From: an uncultured Lachnospiraceae bacterium
GTDB lineage: Bacteria > Bacillota > Clostridia > Lachnospirales > Lachnospiraceae
Direction: 5' to 3'
DNA: 58,108 nt
Assembly: GCA_947626985.1 (NCBI GenBank)
Contig: CANQUG010000014.1
Coordinates: forward strand, 1-58,108
In this document: in pieces, positions 41,802 to 51,361 of the stretch
How positions within the stretch are numbered: the first letter of the stretch is position 1
How the letters are laid out: each line of letters begins with the position of its first letter
The notes under the pieces: model-generated
Databases searched by the model: none
Seen by the model: the letters and a program-made list of their open reading frames with translations, nothing else
What the model was told of the DNA's origin: nothing
Translations under genes and position numbers: made by a program

Positions 41802-42422
41802 TTACGCCAGACTGCCCTTGGTAGAGAGCACGTCTGTGATTCTGGGATCCGGAGATACCGCCTGATCCAGCGCTTTCGCAAAGCTTTTGAACATGGCTTC
41901 CGCAATATGATGGCTGTTCCCGAAAGGCCGCGCTCCCGAAGCCGTGAGATCCTGGCTGAGCACTCGGAGGTGCAGATTCATGCCGCAGGTGTAGGATACG
42001 GCATAAAAGAATTCCCGGACCATCTCCGTGGAAAAATCCCCGATTTTTTCTGTGGGAAAAGTCCCTTCAAAAACAAAGTACGGTCTGCCGGAAAGGTCGA
42101 TGGCGCACAGCACCAGGGACTCATCCATGGGAAGGATGCAGCTCCCGTAGCGGCGAATTCCTTTTTTGTTCCCCAGGGCTTCCCGGATGGCGTTTCCCAG
42201 AACGATTCCCGTATCCTCCACGGTGTGATGATCGTCCACCTGCAGGTCGCCGTGGACCCTTACATACAGATCAAAAAAGCCATGGCGGGCAAACCCGTCC
42301 AGCATGTGGTTAAAAAAGCCCACTCCGGTCTCAATGTCAGAGTCCCCTCTGCCGTCCAGATTCAGTTTCAGCTTAATCTCAGTTTCCTTTGTATTTCTTT
42401 CAATGGACGCCGTTCTCTCCAT
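41802..42422 (-). CDS. hisB: Imidazoleglycerol-phosphate dehydratase
   Basis: Dehydrates imidazole glycerol phosphate in histidine synthesis, using two manganese ions. The metal motifs DDHHTVEDTG (~73-82) and GNSHHIAEAMFKS are present, with FNHMLDGFARHG before them. 206 residues from the ATG at 42422, which follows caggag; a longer frame to 42455 has no site. It is monofunctional (no phosphatase domain). Followed by a 138-base gap with the 15-bp repeats before hisIE, and preceded 22 bases earlier by hisD. Confidence 0.94.
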   Translation of the reverse strand: MERTASIERNTKETEIKLKLNLDGRGDSDIETGVGFFNHMLDGFARHGFFDLYVRVHGDLQVDDHHTVEDTGIVLGNAIREALGNKKGIRRYGSCILPMDESLVLCAIDLSGRPYFVFEGTFPTEKIGDFSTEMVREFFYAVSYTCGMNLHLRVLSQDLTASGARPFGNSHHIAEAMFKSFAKALDQAVSPDPRITDVLSTKGSLA

Positions 42423-42444
42423 AATTCTCCTGCTTTCTGTCCTT

Positions 42445-43737
42445 TTATGATTCAAACCTGACCCCTATGGAATTGGCGTGAGCTGTCAGTCCCTCGGCGC
42501 AGGCAAATTTGCGGATATCCTCCTGGATGTCTCCCAGAGCCTCCCTGGAATAATAAACGATGCTGGATTTTTTTACAAAGTCGTCCACCGACAGGGGAGA
42601 GAAAAACTTCGCCGTTCCGTTGGTGGGCAGAATATGATTGGGGCCCGCGAAATAATCTCCCAGCGGCTCGCTGCTGTACTCTCCGATAAAGATGGCGCCG
42701 GCGTTTTTCACCTTCGTCATCACCTCGAAGGGATTGGCGGTGACAATCTCCAGATGCTCCGACGCGATGGCGTTCACCGCGTCGATGGCCTCATTCATAT
42801 CCGACGCCAGGAGAATATATCCGAAATTCTCCAGGGATTTCTCAATGATTTCCTTTCTGGAAAGCACCTGAACGAAGGCGTCCGCTTCCTCGGAAACCCT
42901 CTTCGCCAGTTCGGCGCTGGTGGTCACAAGGATGGCGGAGGCCAGCTCATCATGCTCCGCCTGAGAAAGGAGATCCGCCGCCACGTATCTGGGATTGGCG
43001 GTCTCGTCCGCCAGAACCATGATCTCACTGGGGCCTGCGATGGAATCAATGCTCACATGGCCGTAAACGGCCTTCTTCGCCAGGGCTACGAAAATATTCC
43101 CCGGACCTACAATCTTATCCACCTTGGGAATGCTCTCCGTGCCGTAGGCCAGAGCCGCGATGGCCTGAGCGCCGCCCGCCTTGAAGATGACGTGAGCGCC
43201 GGCCTCCCTGGCTGCCACAAGGGTGGTGGGATTCACTTTTCCGTCCTTCCCGGGAGGAGTGGTCATATAGATCTGCTCCACTCCCGCCACCCTGGCGGGA
43301 ACGATATTCATAAGAACGGAGGAGGGATAGGCTGCCTTTCCTCCGGGCACATAAACGCCCACCTTCTCCAGAGGAGTGATCTTCTGTCCCAGCAGGGTCC
43401 CTTTGGGACTGCTGGTGAACCAGCTGTTCTGACGCTGTTTCTCATGGAAACTCTCGATATTTTTCAGCGCTTTGCGGATCACCTCCACCAGGGCGGGATC
43501 CACCTGCGCGTAGGCTTCCCGGATTTCCTCCTCCGTGACGCGGATATTGTCCTTATTGATCTCCGTTTTGTCAAATTGTTTCGTATAGGAAAAAAGGGCC
43601 TCGTCTCCCCTCTCCCGCACTGCGGCGAGAATGTCCGCCACGACGCTTTCGTACTGGCCGTAGCTGCCGGGGCTGCGTTTCAGCAGGTTGTTCAGAAGGT
43701 CCTTCGTGCTTTCTTTTGTCAAAGTGACGGTACGCAT
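42445..43737 (-). CDS. hisD: Histidinol dehydrogenase
   Basis: Catalyses the last two steps of histidine synthesis, oxidising histidinol to histidine with two NAD. The signature SIAGPSEIMVLADE and the zinc/catalytic region LLSQAEHDELASAILVT are clear, as is GPNHILPTNGTAKF near the C-terminus. 430 residues, normal length. ATG 43737 follows aaaggaga. It lies between hisG and hisB in the minus-strand operon; hisC is not adjacent. Confidence 0.95.
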   Translation of the reverse strand: MRTVTLTKESTKDLLNNLLKRSPGSYGQYESVVADILAAVRERGDEALFSYTKQFDKTEINKDNIRVTEEEIREAYAQVDPALVEVIRKALKNIESFHEKQRQNSWFTSSPKGTLLGQKITPLEKVGVYVPGGKAAYPSSVLMNIVPARVAGVEQIYMTTPPGKDGKVNPTTLVAAREAGAHVIFKAGGAQAIAALAYGTESIPKVDKIVGPGNIFVALAKKAVYGHVSIDSIAGPSEIMVLADETANPRYVAADLLSQAEHDELASAILVTTSAELAKRVSEEADAFVQVLSRKEIIEKSLENFGYILLASDMNEAIDAVNAIASEHLEIVTANPFEVMTKVKNAGAIFIGEYSSEPLGDYFAGPNHILPTNGTAKFFSPLSVDDFVKKSSIVYYSREALGDIQEDIRKFACAEGLTAHANSIGVRFES

Positions 43738-43854
43738 ATATTGATCTCCTTTTCAAAAAAATAGCTGCTTTTCGGTGTTTTACGGGTCCCGAAATCATGC
43801 TTTTTCATGCAGGCACGAAACGCATGAACGCAGCCTGCAATGCTGTGTCATTTG

Positions 43855-44529
43855 TCATGCATGAATCCCGGCGCCGGCTGAACTGACGCCTTCATCCAGC
43901 ACGGTCCGCAGCTCCCGGATCAGTCCCCGGATCCGCTCATCCTCCATCTTCATGCTCACCTGGTTCACCACCATACGGGCGGACAGGGGGCAGACCTCCT
44001 CCAGAACCTTCAGTCCGTTTTCCTTCAGAGTGCTTCCGGTTTCCACGATGTCCACGATCACCTCCGAGAGTCCCACAATGGGGGCCAGCTCGATGGAGCC
44101 GTTCAGCTTGATGATCTCCACAGTCTGATGTTTCTTATTATAAAAATAATCCTTGGCAATGTTGGGATACTTGGTGGCCACCCGGATCAGCTGATTGTTG
44201 GCCAGCACCTCCCTGGCGCTCTCCGGGCCGCACACGCACATGCGGCAGGCGCCGAAGCCCAGGTCCATCACCTCATAAAGCTTGCGCCCCTCCTCCAGTA
44301 TGGTGTCCTTGCCCACCACTCCGATGTCTGCGGCGCCGTACTCCACGTAGGTGGGCACATCCGGACCCTTGGCAAGGAAAAATTTCAGTTTCAGTTCTTC
44401 GTTGACAAAGATCAGCTTCCGGGAGCTTTTGTCCCGCATCTCCTCGCAGGTGATGCCGATCTTCTCCAGCATGTCCATGGTCTTTCCGGCCAGACGGCCT
44501 TTTGTCAGTGCAAATGTGAGATATCTCAT
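43855..44529 (-). CDS. hisG: ATP phosphoribosyltransferase, short form
   Basis: First and regulated step of histidine synthesis, joining ATP and PRPP. At 224 residues it is the short type that lacks the C-terminal regulatory domain and depends on HisZ, which is encoded just upstream. The PRPP motif region is visible in [16 protein letters not shown], with [10 protein letters not shown] at the N-terminus. The start codon follows ggaggaac. Second gene of the his operon, 70 bases after hisZ. Confidence 0.95.
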   Translation of the reverse strand: MRYLTFALTKGRLAGKTMDMLEKIGITCEEMRDKSSRKLIFVNEELKLKFFLAKGPDVPTYVEYGAADIGVVGKDTILEEGRKLYEVMDLGFGACRMCVCGPESAREVLANNQLIRVATKYPNIAKDYFYNKKHQTVEIIKLNGSIELAPIVGLSEVIVDIVETGSTLKENGLKVLEEVCPLSARMVVNQVSMKMEDERIRGLIRELRTVLDEGVSSAGAGIHA

Positions 44530-44599
44530 GCAAGTTCCTCCAGGTAATAATCTAAGCTCTCCCCCGCTGCGGCGGCCGCATGGGGAGAAGGCTTCCGTC

Positions 44600-45712
44600 T
44601 CACTCTTTTTTCGGGCGGAGCGCCACCCGCTTGCCTTCCTCCCGGAGCTTCCCGGCCTCCTGTATGGCCTGCGTCCGGTTCCCGGGCCCGTAAGTGATCA
44701 CCAGAATCTCCTCCTCCTGCGGAAACTCCAGCTTCTGTCTGGTGAGAGCCGCCATAATGGTATCCACCACAATGGCAAAGCCGATGGCCGCGGCAGGTTT
44801 TCCGAAGTGCTTCATGAGCTCATTGTACCTGCCTCCCTTTATGAGAGGCTCGCCGGTGCCGTAGGTGTAGGCCTGGAAAATAATGCCCGTATAGTAACGG
44901 TACTTGCTCAGCATTCCGAAGTCGAAGCTGATATAGTTCTCGCACCCGTAAAGCTTCAGGATCTCATAGATTTCCTCCAGCCGCTCCACCGCTTTAACGG
45001 CCTGGGGATTGTCCGTAAGACTCTTCGCCCGCTCCAGCACCTCCGCGGAGCCGAACAGATGGGGAAGCTCCCGGAACACTCTGGTCAGTGAATCGCTGAG
45101 CTTCTGACTGTGGACCAGGTCCTCCACGCCGAAATAGTTTTTCTGGGAAATGAGAGTGCGGAGATGCTCCTCCTCCTCATCGTCCATTCCGGCCTCGCTG
45201 AGAAGGGATTTAAAGTAATCCACCTGTCCCACGCTCACCTGAAAGTCCTTTAATCCGCAGGCCTTCAGGCACTCCACCACCATGGCCAGAAGCTCCGCGT
45301 CCGCCTCCGGGGACGGATCCCCGTACCGCTCCACGCCCATCTGGGTGGTCTCCTTCATCTTGCCCATGAGATTGGAGTGATTGATGAAGGTCCGGCCGGT
45401 GTAGCAGAGACTCACCACCTCCTGATCGGGAGAAAAGTACGTGGCGCAGGCTCTGGACACGGAGGGGGTAAAATCCGGGCGAAGCACCAGAGTATTGCCC
45501 TCTCTGTCAAAAAATTTGTACAGATCCTTGGAGGGAATGGTTCCCACCTCCTGGCTGAACACCTCGAAGTATTCAAAGACAGGGGTCTCGATCTCCTCGT
45601 ACCCGTATTTGCGGAACACGTTCAGGATCCGCTTCTGCAGTGCCTTTTTCCGGCTGCATTCTCCGTTATAGATATCCCTCACGCCCTCCGGCGTGTGAAA
45701 AATTCGCTGCAT
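44600..45712 (-). CDS. hisZ: ATP phosphoribosyltransferase regulatory subunit
   Basis: Histidyl-tRNA-synthetase-like protein that forms an octamer with short HisG and carries histidine feedback inhibition. The class II synthetase core is recognisable ([45 protein letters not shown]) but it lacks the anticodon-binding domain; 370 residues. First gene of the operon behind a perfect promoter and a gcaggagg ribosome binding site. The C-terminus (RKREEG-like, RVALRPKKE) is slightly shorter than in some homologues. Confidence 0.92.
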   Translation of the reverse strand: MQRIFHTPEGVRDIYNGECSRKKALQKRILNVFRKYGYEEIETPVFEYFEVFSQEVGTIPSKDLYKFFDREGNTLVLRPDFTPSVSRACATYFSPDQEVVSLCYTGRTFINHSNLMGKMKETTQMGVERYGDPSPEADAELLAMVVECLKACGLKDFQVSVGQVDYFKSLLSEAGMDDEEEEHLRTLISQKNYFGVEDLVHSQKLSDSLTRVFRELPHLFGSAEVLERAKSLTDNPQAVKAVERLEEIYEILKLYGCENYISFDFGMLSKYRYYTGIIFQAYTYGTGEPLIKGGRYNELMKHFGKPAAAIGFAIVVDTIMAALTRQKLEFPQEEEILVITYGPGNRTQAIQEAGKLREEGKRVALRPKKE

Positions 45713-45812
45713 ATGTTCTGTATCCTCCTGCCCCGGATGAACCGGGGATATGATGTCAAATACTTTAACAATTTACCATGCTACCATATTACTATAAGAA
45801 AAACCATAGTCG

Positions 45813-45841
45813 ATTATACTCAATCGTCCCCGGTTTGTCAA
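45813..45841 (-). promoter_or_regulatory. Promoter of the his operon
   Basis: Minus strand TTGACA (plus 45836-45841), 17-base spacer, TATAAT (plus 45813-45818): perfect consensus. The 94-base leader holds a hairpin ccccgg/ccggggc just before the ribosome binding site and near-repeats of atggta, but no T-box specifier stem is apparent. The -35 box overlaps the recU stop. Confidence 0.78.
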
Positions 45842-46371
45842 TCCCGGTTTTCCAGATCCAGCTTTACCCCGTCCAGATAGGGAACCAGAAACCCGCTTTT
45901 CTTTTTCAGATAAAAGGAATCCTCCAGCTCCTCCCGCCGGAAGCTCTTCCGTCCCCCCTCCTCCATCCGCCTCCAGAATACCAGAAGGCGGCGCAGGGGC
46001 AGATAATAAAAGAGATCCTCGGAGCTGAAAAATATCAGAAAAAAAGCCACGCCCCCCTGCTTTTCGAACTCCTCCATAAACTTCACCTGATGGGGATGAA
46101 TATTCATAAGGGGAAAGGTATCCGCGCTGCACTCCTTGGCGTCGAAGCACAGGGGAATGCCCTGCACCGCTCCGATGTAGTCCACCGTGCTCCGCTGTTC
46201 AAAATAGGCAAGGGTAATGTGACGATTTTCTTTGTCCATGCGTACAGGGGTGATGGGAGTGGGAATCTTCTGAATGAGAGCCAGTCCCTTCTCCCTGTAC
46301 TGTTCGTTTGTACGGTTGATCAGTTCTTCCAGTGTGGAGCCCCGCAGGCCCCGGCTGTTCCAGGTGGCCAT
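45838..46371 (-). CDS. recU: Holliday junction resolvase RecU
   Basis: Cuts four-way junctions during recombination; Gram-positive counterpart of RuvC. The nuclease motif is seen in STVDYIGA and LCFDAKECS, followed by LMNIHPHQVKFMEEFEKQGG, which is diagnostic. 177 residues; typical RecU is about 200 with a longer N-terminus, so this is a compact form. It lies 14 bases after lepB in the minus-strand direction, with an ATG start in front of which ggagc is the best site. Confidence 0.92.
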   Translation of the reverse strand: MATWNSRGLRGSTLEELINRTNEQYREKGLALIQKIPTPITPVRMDKENRHITLAYFEQRSTVDYIGAVQGIPLCFDAKECSADTFPLMNIHPHQVKFMEEFEKQGGVAFFLIFFSSEDLFYYLPLRRLLVFWRRMEEGGRKSFRREELEDSFYLKKKSGFLVPYLDGVKLDLENRD

Positions 46372-46385
46372 AGATCCGCTCCGCT

Positions 46386-46943
46386 TTATTTCAGCAATTT
46401 GATGGACGGGAAGTATCTCACGATGGCTTTTCCCACCAGCTGGTCAAAGCGCACGAAGGTATTGTCCCAATAACGGGAATCCCTGGAATGCTCCCGGTTA
46501 TCCCCAAGCATAAAGTAACAGTCCTCCGGCACCTGATAGGGGCCGAAATCTCCCGTCGGCGTCTCGGGAACAAAGCTGTCGTCCAGCGGAGTGTCCGAAC
46601 CGTCTATGTAAACCTTGCCGTCCCTGATCTCCACCGTCTCCCCCGGAAGTCCGATCAGACGCTTGATAAACAGCTGGCTCTCATCGTCGGGGAAGTGAAA
46701 GATGATAATGTCGAACCGCTCCGGATCCTTCCACTTTTTGGAAATTTTATTTCCGAAGAGATCCAGATTCAGTCCGTAGCGCAGCCGGAAGCCAAAGATC
46801 CTGTCCCCTGTCATGATGGTCCTTTCCATGGACTGGGAGGGAATCTTTGCGTTGATCAGAACGAAGTTGTTCAGAAAAAACACTGCCACTACGACAATGA
46901 TGATCAGCTTCACATACTCCCAGATTTCTTTCCAGATTTTCAT
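46386..46943 (-). CDS. lepB: Signal peptidase I
   Basis: Membrane-bound serine protease that removes signal peptides from exported proteins. One N-terminal membrane helix (about 12-30) is followed by the catalytic S38 in IPSQSMERT and K94 in FIKRLIGLPGE, plus the C-terminal GDNREHSRDSRYW. 185 residues from the ATG at 46943, preferred because the sequence before it lacks a site (aaaggaga lies 10 bases upstream). Next gene in line is recU. Confidence 0.94.
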   Translation of the reverse strand: MKIWKEIWEYVKLIIIVVVAVFFLNNFVLINAKIPSQSMERTIMTGDRIFGFRLRYGLNLDLFGNKISKKWKDPERFDIIIFHFPDDESQLFIKRLIGLPGETVEIRDGKVYIDGSDTPLDDSFVPETPTGDFGPYQVPEDCYFMLGDNREHSRDSRYWDNTFVRFDQLVGKAIVRYFPSIKLLK

Positions 46944-46977
46944 AATAATTATTTCTCCTTTTCCACAAAAGAACACG

Positions 46978-47967
46978 TTATATTTGGAATGCCTTCTCCT
47001 GGTGCAGGTGTTCTTTCTCTAAAATTCGGCCAAAGAGAGGGGGAACTGCAGCATAAAATACCTTTCCGGACAGCTGGGACAGGACGCCGTTCATCTCCGG
47101 AAACTCCAGGCGGTAAGCATGAAGAAGCTGGTGCTTCAGATGATACGCCTCCCCGAACTTCCGGTTCAGAACAGGATCTCCGTATTTCGGGTCTCCCAGA
47201 ACCGGATGCCCGGCGGACGCCAGGTGTGCACGGATCTGATGAGGACGCCCGGTGAGCAGACGAACCCTCAGCAGGGTCACTCTGCCGTTATCCTCCACAG
47301 GAGCGTAGGCGGTTTCCATAAACCGGGCTCCCTCCCGCTTTTGGTCATACACTATTACTTTATTACATTTTTCTGATTTATGCAAATATCCTTTGATAAA
47401 ATTTTCATCTTTTATAATTCCGCCCACCAGACAGAGATAATCCTTGTGCATGGTCCTGTCGCGGAAGAGAGCGGACAGCGCCTGCAGCCCGGCGAGAGAT
47501 TTTCCCGCGGCCACGATGCCGCTGGTGTTCCGGTCCAGCCGGTTGCACACCGAGGGGCGGAAGGTTTTCAGATCCTCCTCCGTCAGGGCCCCGCTGTTCA
47601 GAAGATACGCCGTCACATATTCCACCAGGGACGGCTCCCCGGAATCGTCGGGCTGAGAGAGGACGCCCGCAGGTTTGTTGATCAGAAGAATGTGGGTGTC
47701 CTCATAAAGGACGTCCAGAGGATATTCCGCCCGGGCCGCGTGCTCCTCACCCTGAAATTTCCGGAAGGTATCGTCGCTGAGAAACAGCCTTACCCGGTCT
47801 CCCCGGGCAAGGATTTCATTTCCTGCGGCTTTTTTTCCGTTGAGGGTGATGTTTTTCTTCCGCAGCATTTTATACACAAAGCTTTTGGGAGCTTCCTTTA
47901 AAAGCTTGGCCAGATATTTGTCAAAACGCTGCTCCGCCTGATTTTCTCCGATGATAAATTCCCTCAA
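46978..47967 (-). CDS. RluA-family pseudouridine synthase
   Basis: Pseudouridylates rRNA or tRNA; an RluC-like member. S4 domain at the N-terminus (about 15-75), catalytic aspartate in CNRLDRNTSGIV, and the TGRPHQIRAHL motif. 329 residues. It differs from the rluD copy at 27011 and so targets other positions. It lies 34 bases before lepB in the operon direction and 9 bases after the preceding membrane-protein gene. Confidence 0.9.
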   Translation of the reverse strand: MREFIIGENQAEQRFDKYLAKLLKEAPKSFVYKMLRKKNITLNGKKAAGNEILARGDRVRLFLSDDTFRKFQGEEHAARAEYPLDVLYEDTHILLINKPAGVLSQPDDSGEPSLVEYVTAYLLNSGALTEEDLKTFRPSVCNRLDRNTSGIVAAGKSLAGLQALSALFRDRTMHKDYLCLVGGIIKDENFIKGYLHKSEKCNKVIVYDQKREGARFMETAYAPVEDNGRVTLLRVRLLTGRPHQIRAHLASAGHPVLGDPKYGDPVLNRKFGEAYHLKHQLLHAYRLEFPEMNGVLSQLSGKVFYAAVPPLFGRILEKEHLHQEKAFQI

Positions 47968-47976
47968 TTCACCCTC

Positions 47977-48645
47977 CTACAGGCAGATAGCCAGAATCGT
48001 GTGACGGATCAGTTCGCTGCGGGACAGACCGGGATAGCGCTCATCCGGAGTGAACTTAATCCCCTCCTCCAGAGACTCCCTGTGCTCGTTCATGGAATCC
48101 AGACGCTCCAGGTAGGGACGGAGGTCACGGAGAATCTTCACCGTCACCTTGTAGCCGTTTTTCCGGATGATCTTCTGAGATTCCTGTTCCATATAGCTGA
48201 TATCGATGGACGGATCGCTGCTGTACCCCACCACCTGATTTCCGCAGATGGCAAAGGCGTCGATGACGGCGCTCCTGTCATAAAAGGTCATGTACATCTC
48301 GTAGGCCATCGTCAGATCCCCCGCGTGGGCGGCGATGCTCTCATAGTTCTCCCGGCTGATGGGCTTCCTCATCAGGATCATGATCAGTCCCACCAGGGAT
48401 TTGCAGGCGGGAAGACACCCCACCACAGCCACCACCGTCCAGATGGTGAGCCGGGTTTTATGGTAGATCCAGGCGGAAAAGAAAATAAACAGAGGAACGG
48501 AAAAAAGCAGGGCCGTAATGAGAAGGCGGCGCTTTTTTTCCGCCTGAAAATAGCCGAATTCCCCTTTTTTCGACTGAAACAGAGCTCCCAGGGGATTTCC
48601 GGAGCGGGAGCCCGGGGAGGCAGAGCCTTTTTTCTTGCTGCTCAT
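47977..48645 (-). CDS. Conserved two-segment membrane protein, unknown function
   Basis: 222 residues: a basic, Ser/Gly-rich N-terminus, two adjacent membrane helices (about residues 40-60 and 65-85: LLITALLFSVPLFIFFSAW and LTIWTVVAVVGCLPACK) and a soluble cytoplasmic C-terminal part with no recognised motif. I do not recognise the family. Its gene directly precedes the pseudouridine synthase gene, 9 bases apart, so they are probably co-transcribed. Confidence 0.6.
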   Translation of the reverse strand: MSSKKKGSASPGSRSGNPLGALFQSKKGEFGYFQAEKKRRLLITALLFSVPLFIFFSAWIYHKTRLTIWTVVAVVGCLPACKSLVGLIMILMRKPISRENYESIAAHAGDLTMAYEMYMTFYDRSAVIDAFAICGNQVVGYSSDPSIDISYMEQESQKIIRKNGYKVTVKILRDLRPYLERLDSMNEHRESLEEGIKFTPDERYPGLSRSELIRHTILAICL

Positions 48646-48728
48646 GAAGTCACTCCTTGCTTTTCTGTTTTGTATGATGCCGGGGTCAGCATACCTTCTG
48701 CCCCCAGTATCTTTTGTATTTCGCTGTT

Positions 48729-50684
48729 TCAGGATTTTTTCCTATGTATGTTCCGGATCGTCTTTTTATGAGGATTTCCGGCTTTGACCTCTGTCCGCTG
48801 GGCGTTTCCCTTTCCGGAAGACGGGGTTCTTCCGCTGTTTCCGCCGGGAGCCGATTTTTCTTTCCCGGAAGCAGATGCTTTCCCGCCGCCTTTTTCCGGA
48901 TGCAGCAGGCAGTTTTTCCCGTATCCCACCAGATCCATCCGTCCGGCCAGCTTCAGCCCTTCCAGCACCAGCTCCCGGTTTTCCGGATTCTTATACTGGA
49001 TCAGCGCTCTCTGAATGGCCTTCTCATGAGGATTTCTGGGAACATACACCTTCTCTCCCGTGAGAGGATGAAATCCTGTGTAGTACATGCAGGTGGAAAG
49101 AGTGGAGGGCGTGGGATAAAAATCCTGCACCTGCTCCGGGGTAAACCCCATATCCCGCACGTACTCCGCCAGCTTCACCGCCTCCTTCATGGTGCAGCCC
49201 GGATGGGAGGACATGAAGTAGGGCAAAACATACTGTTCTTTGCCCGTGGAAGCGTTCGCACGGCGGAAGGCCTTCAGAAACTCTTCGTAGACCTCATGGG
49301 AGGGTTTTCCCATAAGGCGGAGCACTTCCGGAGAAACATGCTCCGGAGCCACCCGAAGCTGCCCGCTTACGTGATATTCGGCAAGCTCATGAAGAAAGGC
49401 GGCGTTCTTATCCGCCATCACGTAGTCGAAACGGATTCCCGACCGGATGAAAACCTTTTTCACCCCGGGAATCTCCCGCAGCTTTTTCAGAAGAAGGCGG
49501 TAATCCTCGTGATCTGCCCGCAGATTCTTGCAGGGAGAGGGAAACAGGCACTGCCGGTCGGGGCAGGCTCCCCTGCTCAGCTGCTTCTCACAGGCGGGAT
49601 ACCTGAAATCCGCGGTGGGCCCTCCCACATCGTGAATGTAGCCTTTGAAATCCGGGTCCTTTGTCATCTTCACCGCTTCCCGGAGAATGGACTCATGGCT
49701 TCTGGTCTGAAGGATCCTCCCCTGATGGAAGGTCAGGGCGCAGAAATTGCAGCTGCCGAAGCATCCCCGATTGCTGGTGATGCTGAATTTTACCTCCTCC
49801 AGGGCCGGAATCCCGCCGTCCTTCTCGTACATGGGATGATACCGCCCTGTGTAGGGCAGGTCGTACACCTCGTCCATCTCCTCCTGGGTCAGAGGTTCGG
49901 CGGGAGGATTCTGTATCACATAGCCCTTGCCTTCATAGTACTCCGCAAGAGGCGCCGCCGTAAAGGGATCCGTATTTCGATACTGGGCGGCGAAGCTTTT
50001 TCCGTAGGCCTTTTTATCCCCGGCGATCTCCTCATAGGAGGGAAGCACCAGGGGATGGTACACTCTGGAAAGATCGGAACAGCGGTAAACCGTGCCCGGC
50101 AGATAGGTGATCTCCTTCACGGGAATCCCGCTGCTCAGGGCCTCGGCGATCTCCGGAACAGAGTGTTCCCCCATTCCGTAGGAGATCAGATCCGCCCCGG
50201 AATCCATGAGAATGCTTCGGCGGACCTTATCCTGCCAGTAATCATAATGGGCCAGTCTCCGGAGGCTGGCCTCGATGCCTCCCAGAATAATTGGCGTTTT
50301 TTTATAGGTCTGACGGATGAGATTGGTGTAGACGATCACCGGCATATCCGGCCGCAGGCCCATGCGGCCTCCCGGGGAATAGGCGTCCTTCTGGCGGGGC
50401 TTCTTCGCCACCGTATAGTGGTTCACCATGGAATCCATGTTGCCCGCCGTCACCAGAAAGGCCAGTCTGGGCTCCCCGAATTCCCGGATACTTTCCTTCC
50501 TCCTCCAGTCAGGCTGGGGGAGGATTCCCACCCGGTAGCCCCTGCTCTCCAGAAGCCGGCTGATCACCGCCGTGCCGAAGGAAGGATGATCCACATAGGC
50601 GTCCCCCGTTACATAGACGAAATCCACCTGATCCCAGCCCCGCTCTTTCATTTCCTGATAATTTACCGGCAAAAAATCCTGCAT
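48729..50684 (-). CDS. YgiQ family radical SAM protein
   Basis: Radical SAM enzyme of unknown reaction. The iron-sulfur ligands are in GCFGSCNFCALT (near residue 310), framed by GMGEHSVPEIAEAL before and FMSSHPGCTMKEAV after. The C-terminal 50 residues are a basic, Gly/Ser/Lys-rich tail, a possible nucleic acid contact. 651 residues, typical length. The start ATG directly abuts the stop of the HAD gene and relies on gaggag inside it. No substrate can be read from context. Confidence 0.88.
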   Translation of the reverse strand: MQDFLPVNYQEMKERGWDQVDFVYVTGDAYVDHPSFGTAVISRLLESRGYRVGILPQPDWRRKESIREFGEPRLAFLVTAGNMDSMVNHYTVAKKPRQKDAYSPGGRMGLRPDMPVIVYTNLIRQTYKKTPIILGGIEASLRRLAHYDYWQDKVRRSILMDSGADLISYGMGEHSVPEIAEALSSGIPVKEITYLPGTVYRCSDLSRVYHPLVLPSYEEIAGDKKAYGKSFAAQYRNTDPFTAAPLAEYYEGKGYVIQNPPAEPLTQEEMDEVYDLPYTGRYHPMYEKDGGIPALEEVKFSITSNRGCFGSCNFCALTFHQGRILQTRSHESILREAVKMTKDPDFKGYIHDVGGPTADFRYPACEKQLSRGACPDRQCLFPSPCKNLRADHEDYRLLLKKLREIPGVKKVFIRSGIRFDYVMADKNAAFLHELAEYHVSGQLRVAPEHVSPEVLRLMGKPSHEVYEEFLKAFRRANASTGKEQYVLPYFMSSHPGCTMKEAVKLAEYVRDMGFTPEQVQDFYPTPSTLSTCMYYTGFHPLTGEKVYVPRNPHEKAIQRALIQYKNPENRELVLEGLKLAGRMDLVGYGKNCLLHPEKGGGKASASGKEKSAPGGNSGRTPSSGKGNAQRTEVKAGNPHKKTIRNIHRKKS

Positions 50685-51350
50685 TTATAACTCCTCGTAG
50701 GTTCCCGTCATCACCTGACGGTAAGAATGTATGTAATAGTCGGCCACGGCCCGCTTCTCCGCCTCCTGGGGGAGGCTGTAGTCGTCCTGCACGGCGCACA
50801 CGGTCATTCCCGCGTTTTTTCCCGCCAGAAGTCCCGGAACGATGTCCTCGAAAACCAGACATCTGCCCGGGTCTGCGCCCAGCTGTCTGGCGGCCTCCAG
50901 ATAAACGTCCGGAGCGGGTTTGCCCTTTTTTACGTCGCAGGCGGTGATGATGCAGTCAAAATAGGAGCGGATCCCGTGGTTCTCCAGAACGGCCTCGATG
51001 AGGGACATATGATTGCTGGTGGCCATGCCCATGGTGATTCCCTGTTCCTTCAGCCAGGGGAGAAACTCCGCCGCTCCGGGCTTTAAGGGAACATGGTGAC
51101 GGTACTGATCCATGGCCATATCCTGCCACCGCTGCTTGATTTCCTCCACCGTATCGGGAATGCGGAAGCGCTCTTTGAAATAGGCCGCCGTCTCCGTGAA
51201 GGACATTCCCTCCACAATTCCCTGCAGATCCGGAGGAACCTCATAGCCCAGCGCCCCCAGATATTCCACGTCGATTTCATCCCACACTCCCATGGAATCC
51301 ACCAGAGTGCCGTCCAGGTCAAAGATCACGGATGTGATATGTTCCAGCAT
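50685..51350 (-). CDS. HAD-superfamily hydrolase
   Basis: 221-residue phosphatase or phosphomutase of the beta-phosphoglucomutase-like subfamily. Motif I is FDLDGTLVDS at residues 10-19, motif II ATSNH, motif III GKPAPDVYL and motif IV VFEDIVPGL. The helical cap of the subfamily lies between motif I and II. The substrate cannot be told. Sits between the small alarmone synthetase gene (11 bases upstream) and the YgiQ gene (abutting). Confidence 0.88.
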   Translation of the reverse strand: MLEHITSVIFDLDGTLVDSMGVWDEIDVEYLGALGYEVPPDLQGIVEGMSFTETAAYFKERFRIPDTVEEIKQRWQDMAMDQYRHHVPLKPGAAEFLPWLKEQGITMGMATSNHMSLIEAVLENHGIRSYFDCIITACDVKKGKPAPDVYLEAARQLGADPGRCLVFEDIVPGLLAGKNAGMTVCAVQDDYSLPQEAEKRAVADYYIHSYRQVMTGTYEEL

Positions 51351-51361
51351 GAAAGCCTCCT

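Noticed and set aside
41677-41865. Acidic pentapeptide-repeat protein on the plus strand between hisB and hisIE
   Set aside because: No ribosome binding site and no family support; the repeats are better explained as a DNA tandem repeat in an operon gap.
45719-45812. T-box riboswitch in the his operon leader
   Set aside because: The leader is only about 94 bases, with no specifier stem or T-box sequence seen; a simple hairpin near the ribosome binding site is all that is visible.
48714-50690. 658-codon plus-strand open frame opposite YgiQ
   Set aside because: The minus strand encodes a YgiQ family protein with its iron-sulfur motif; the other frame is a shadow.
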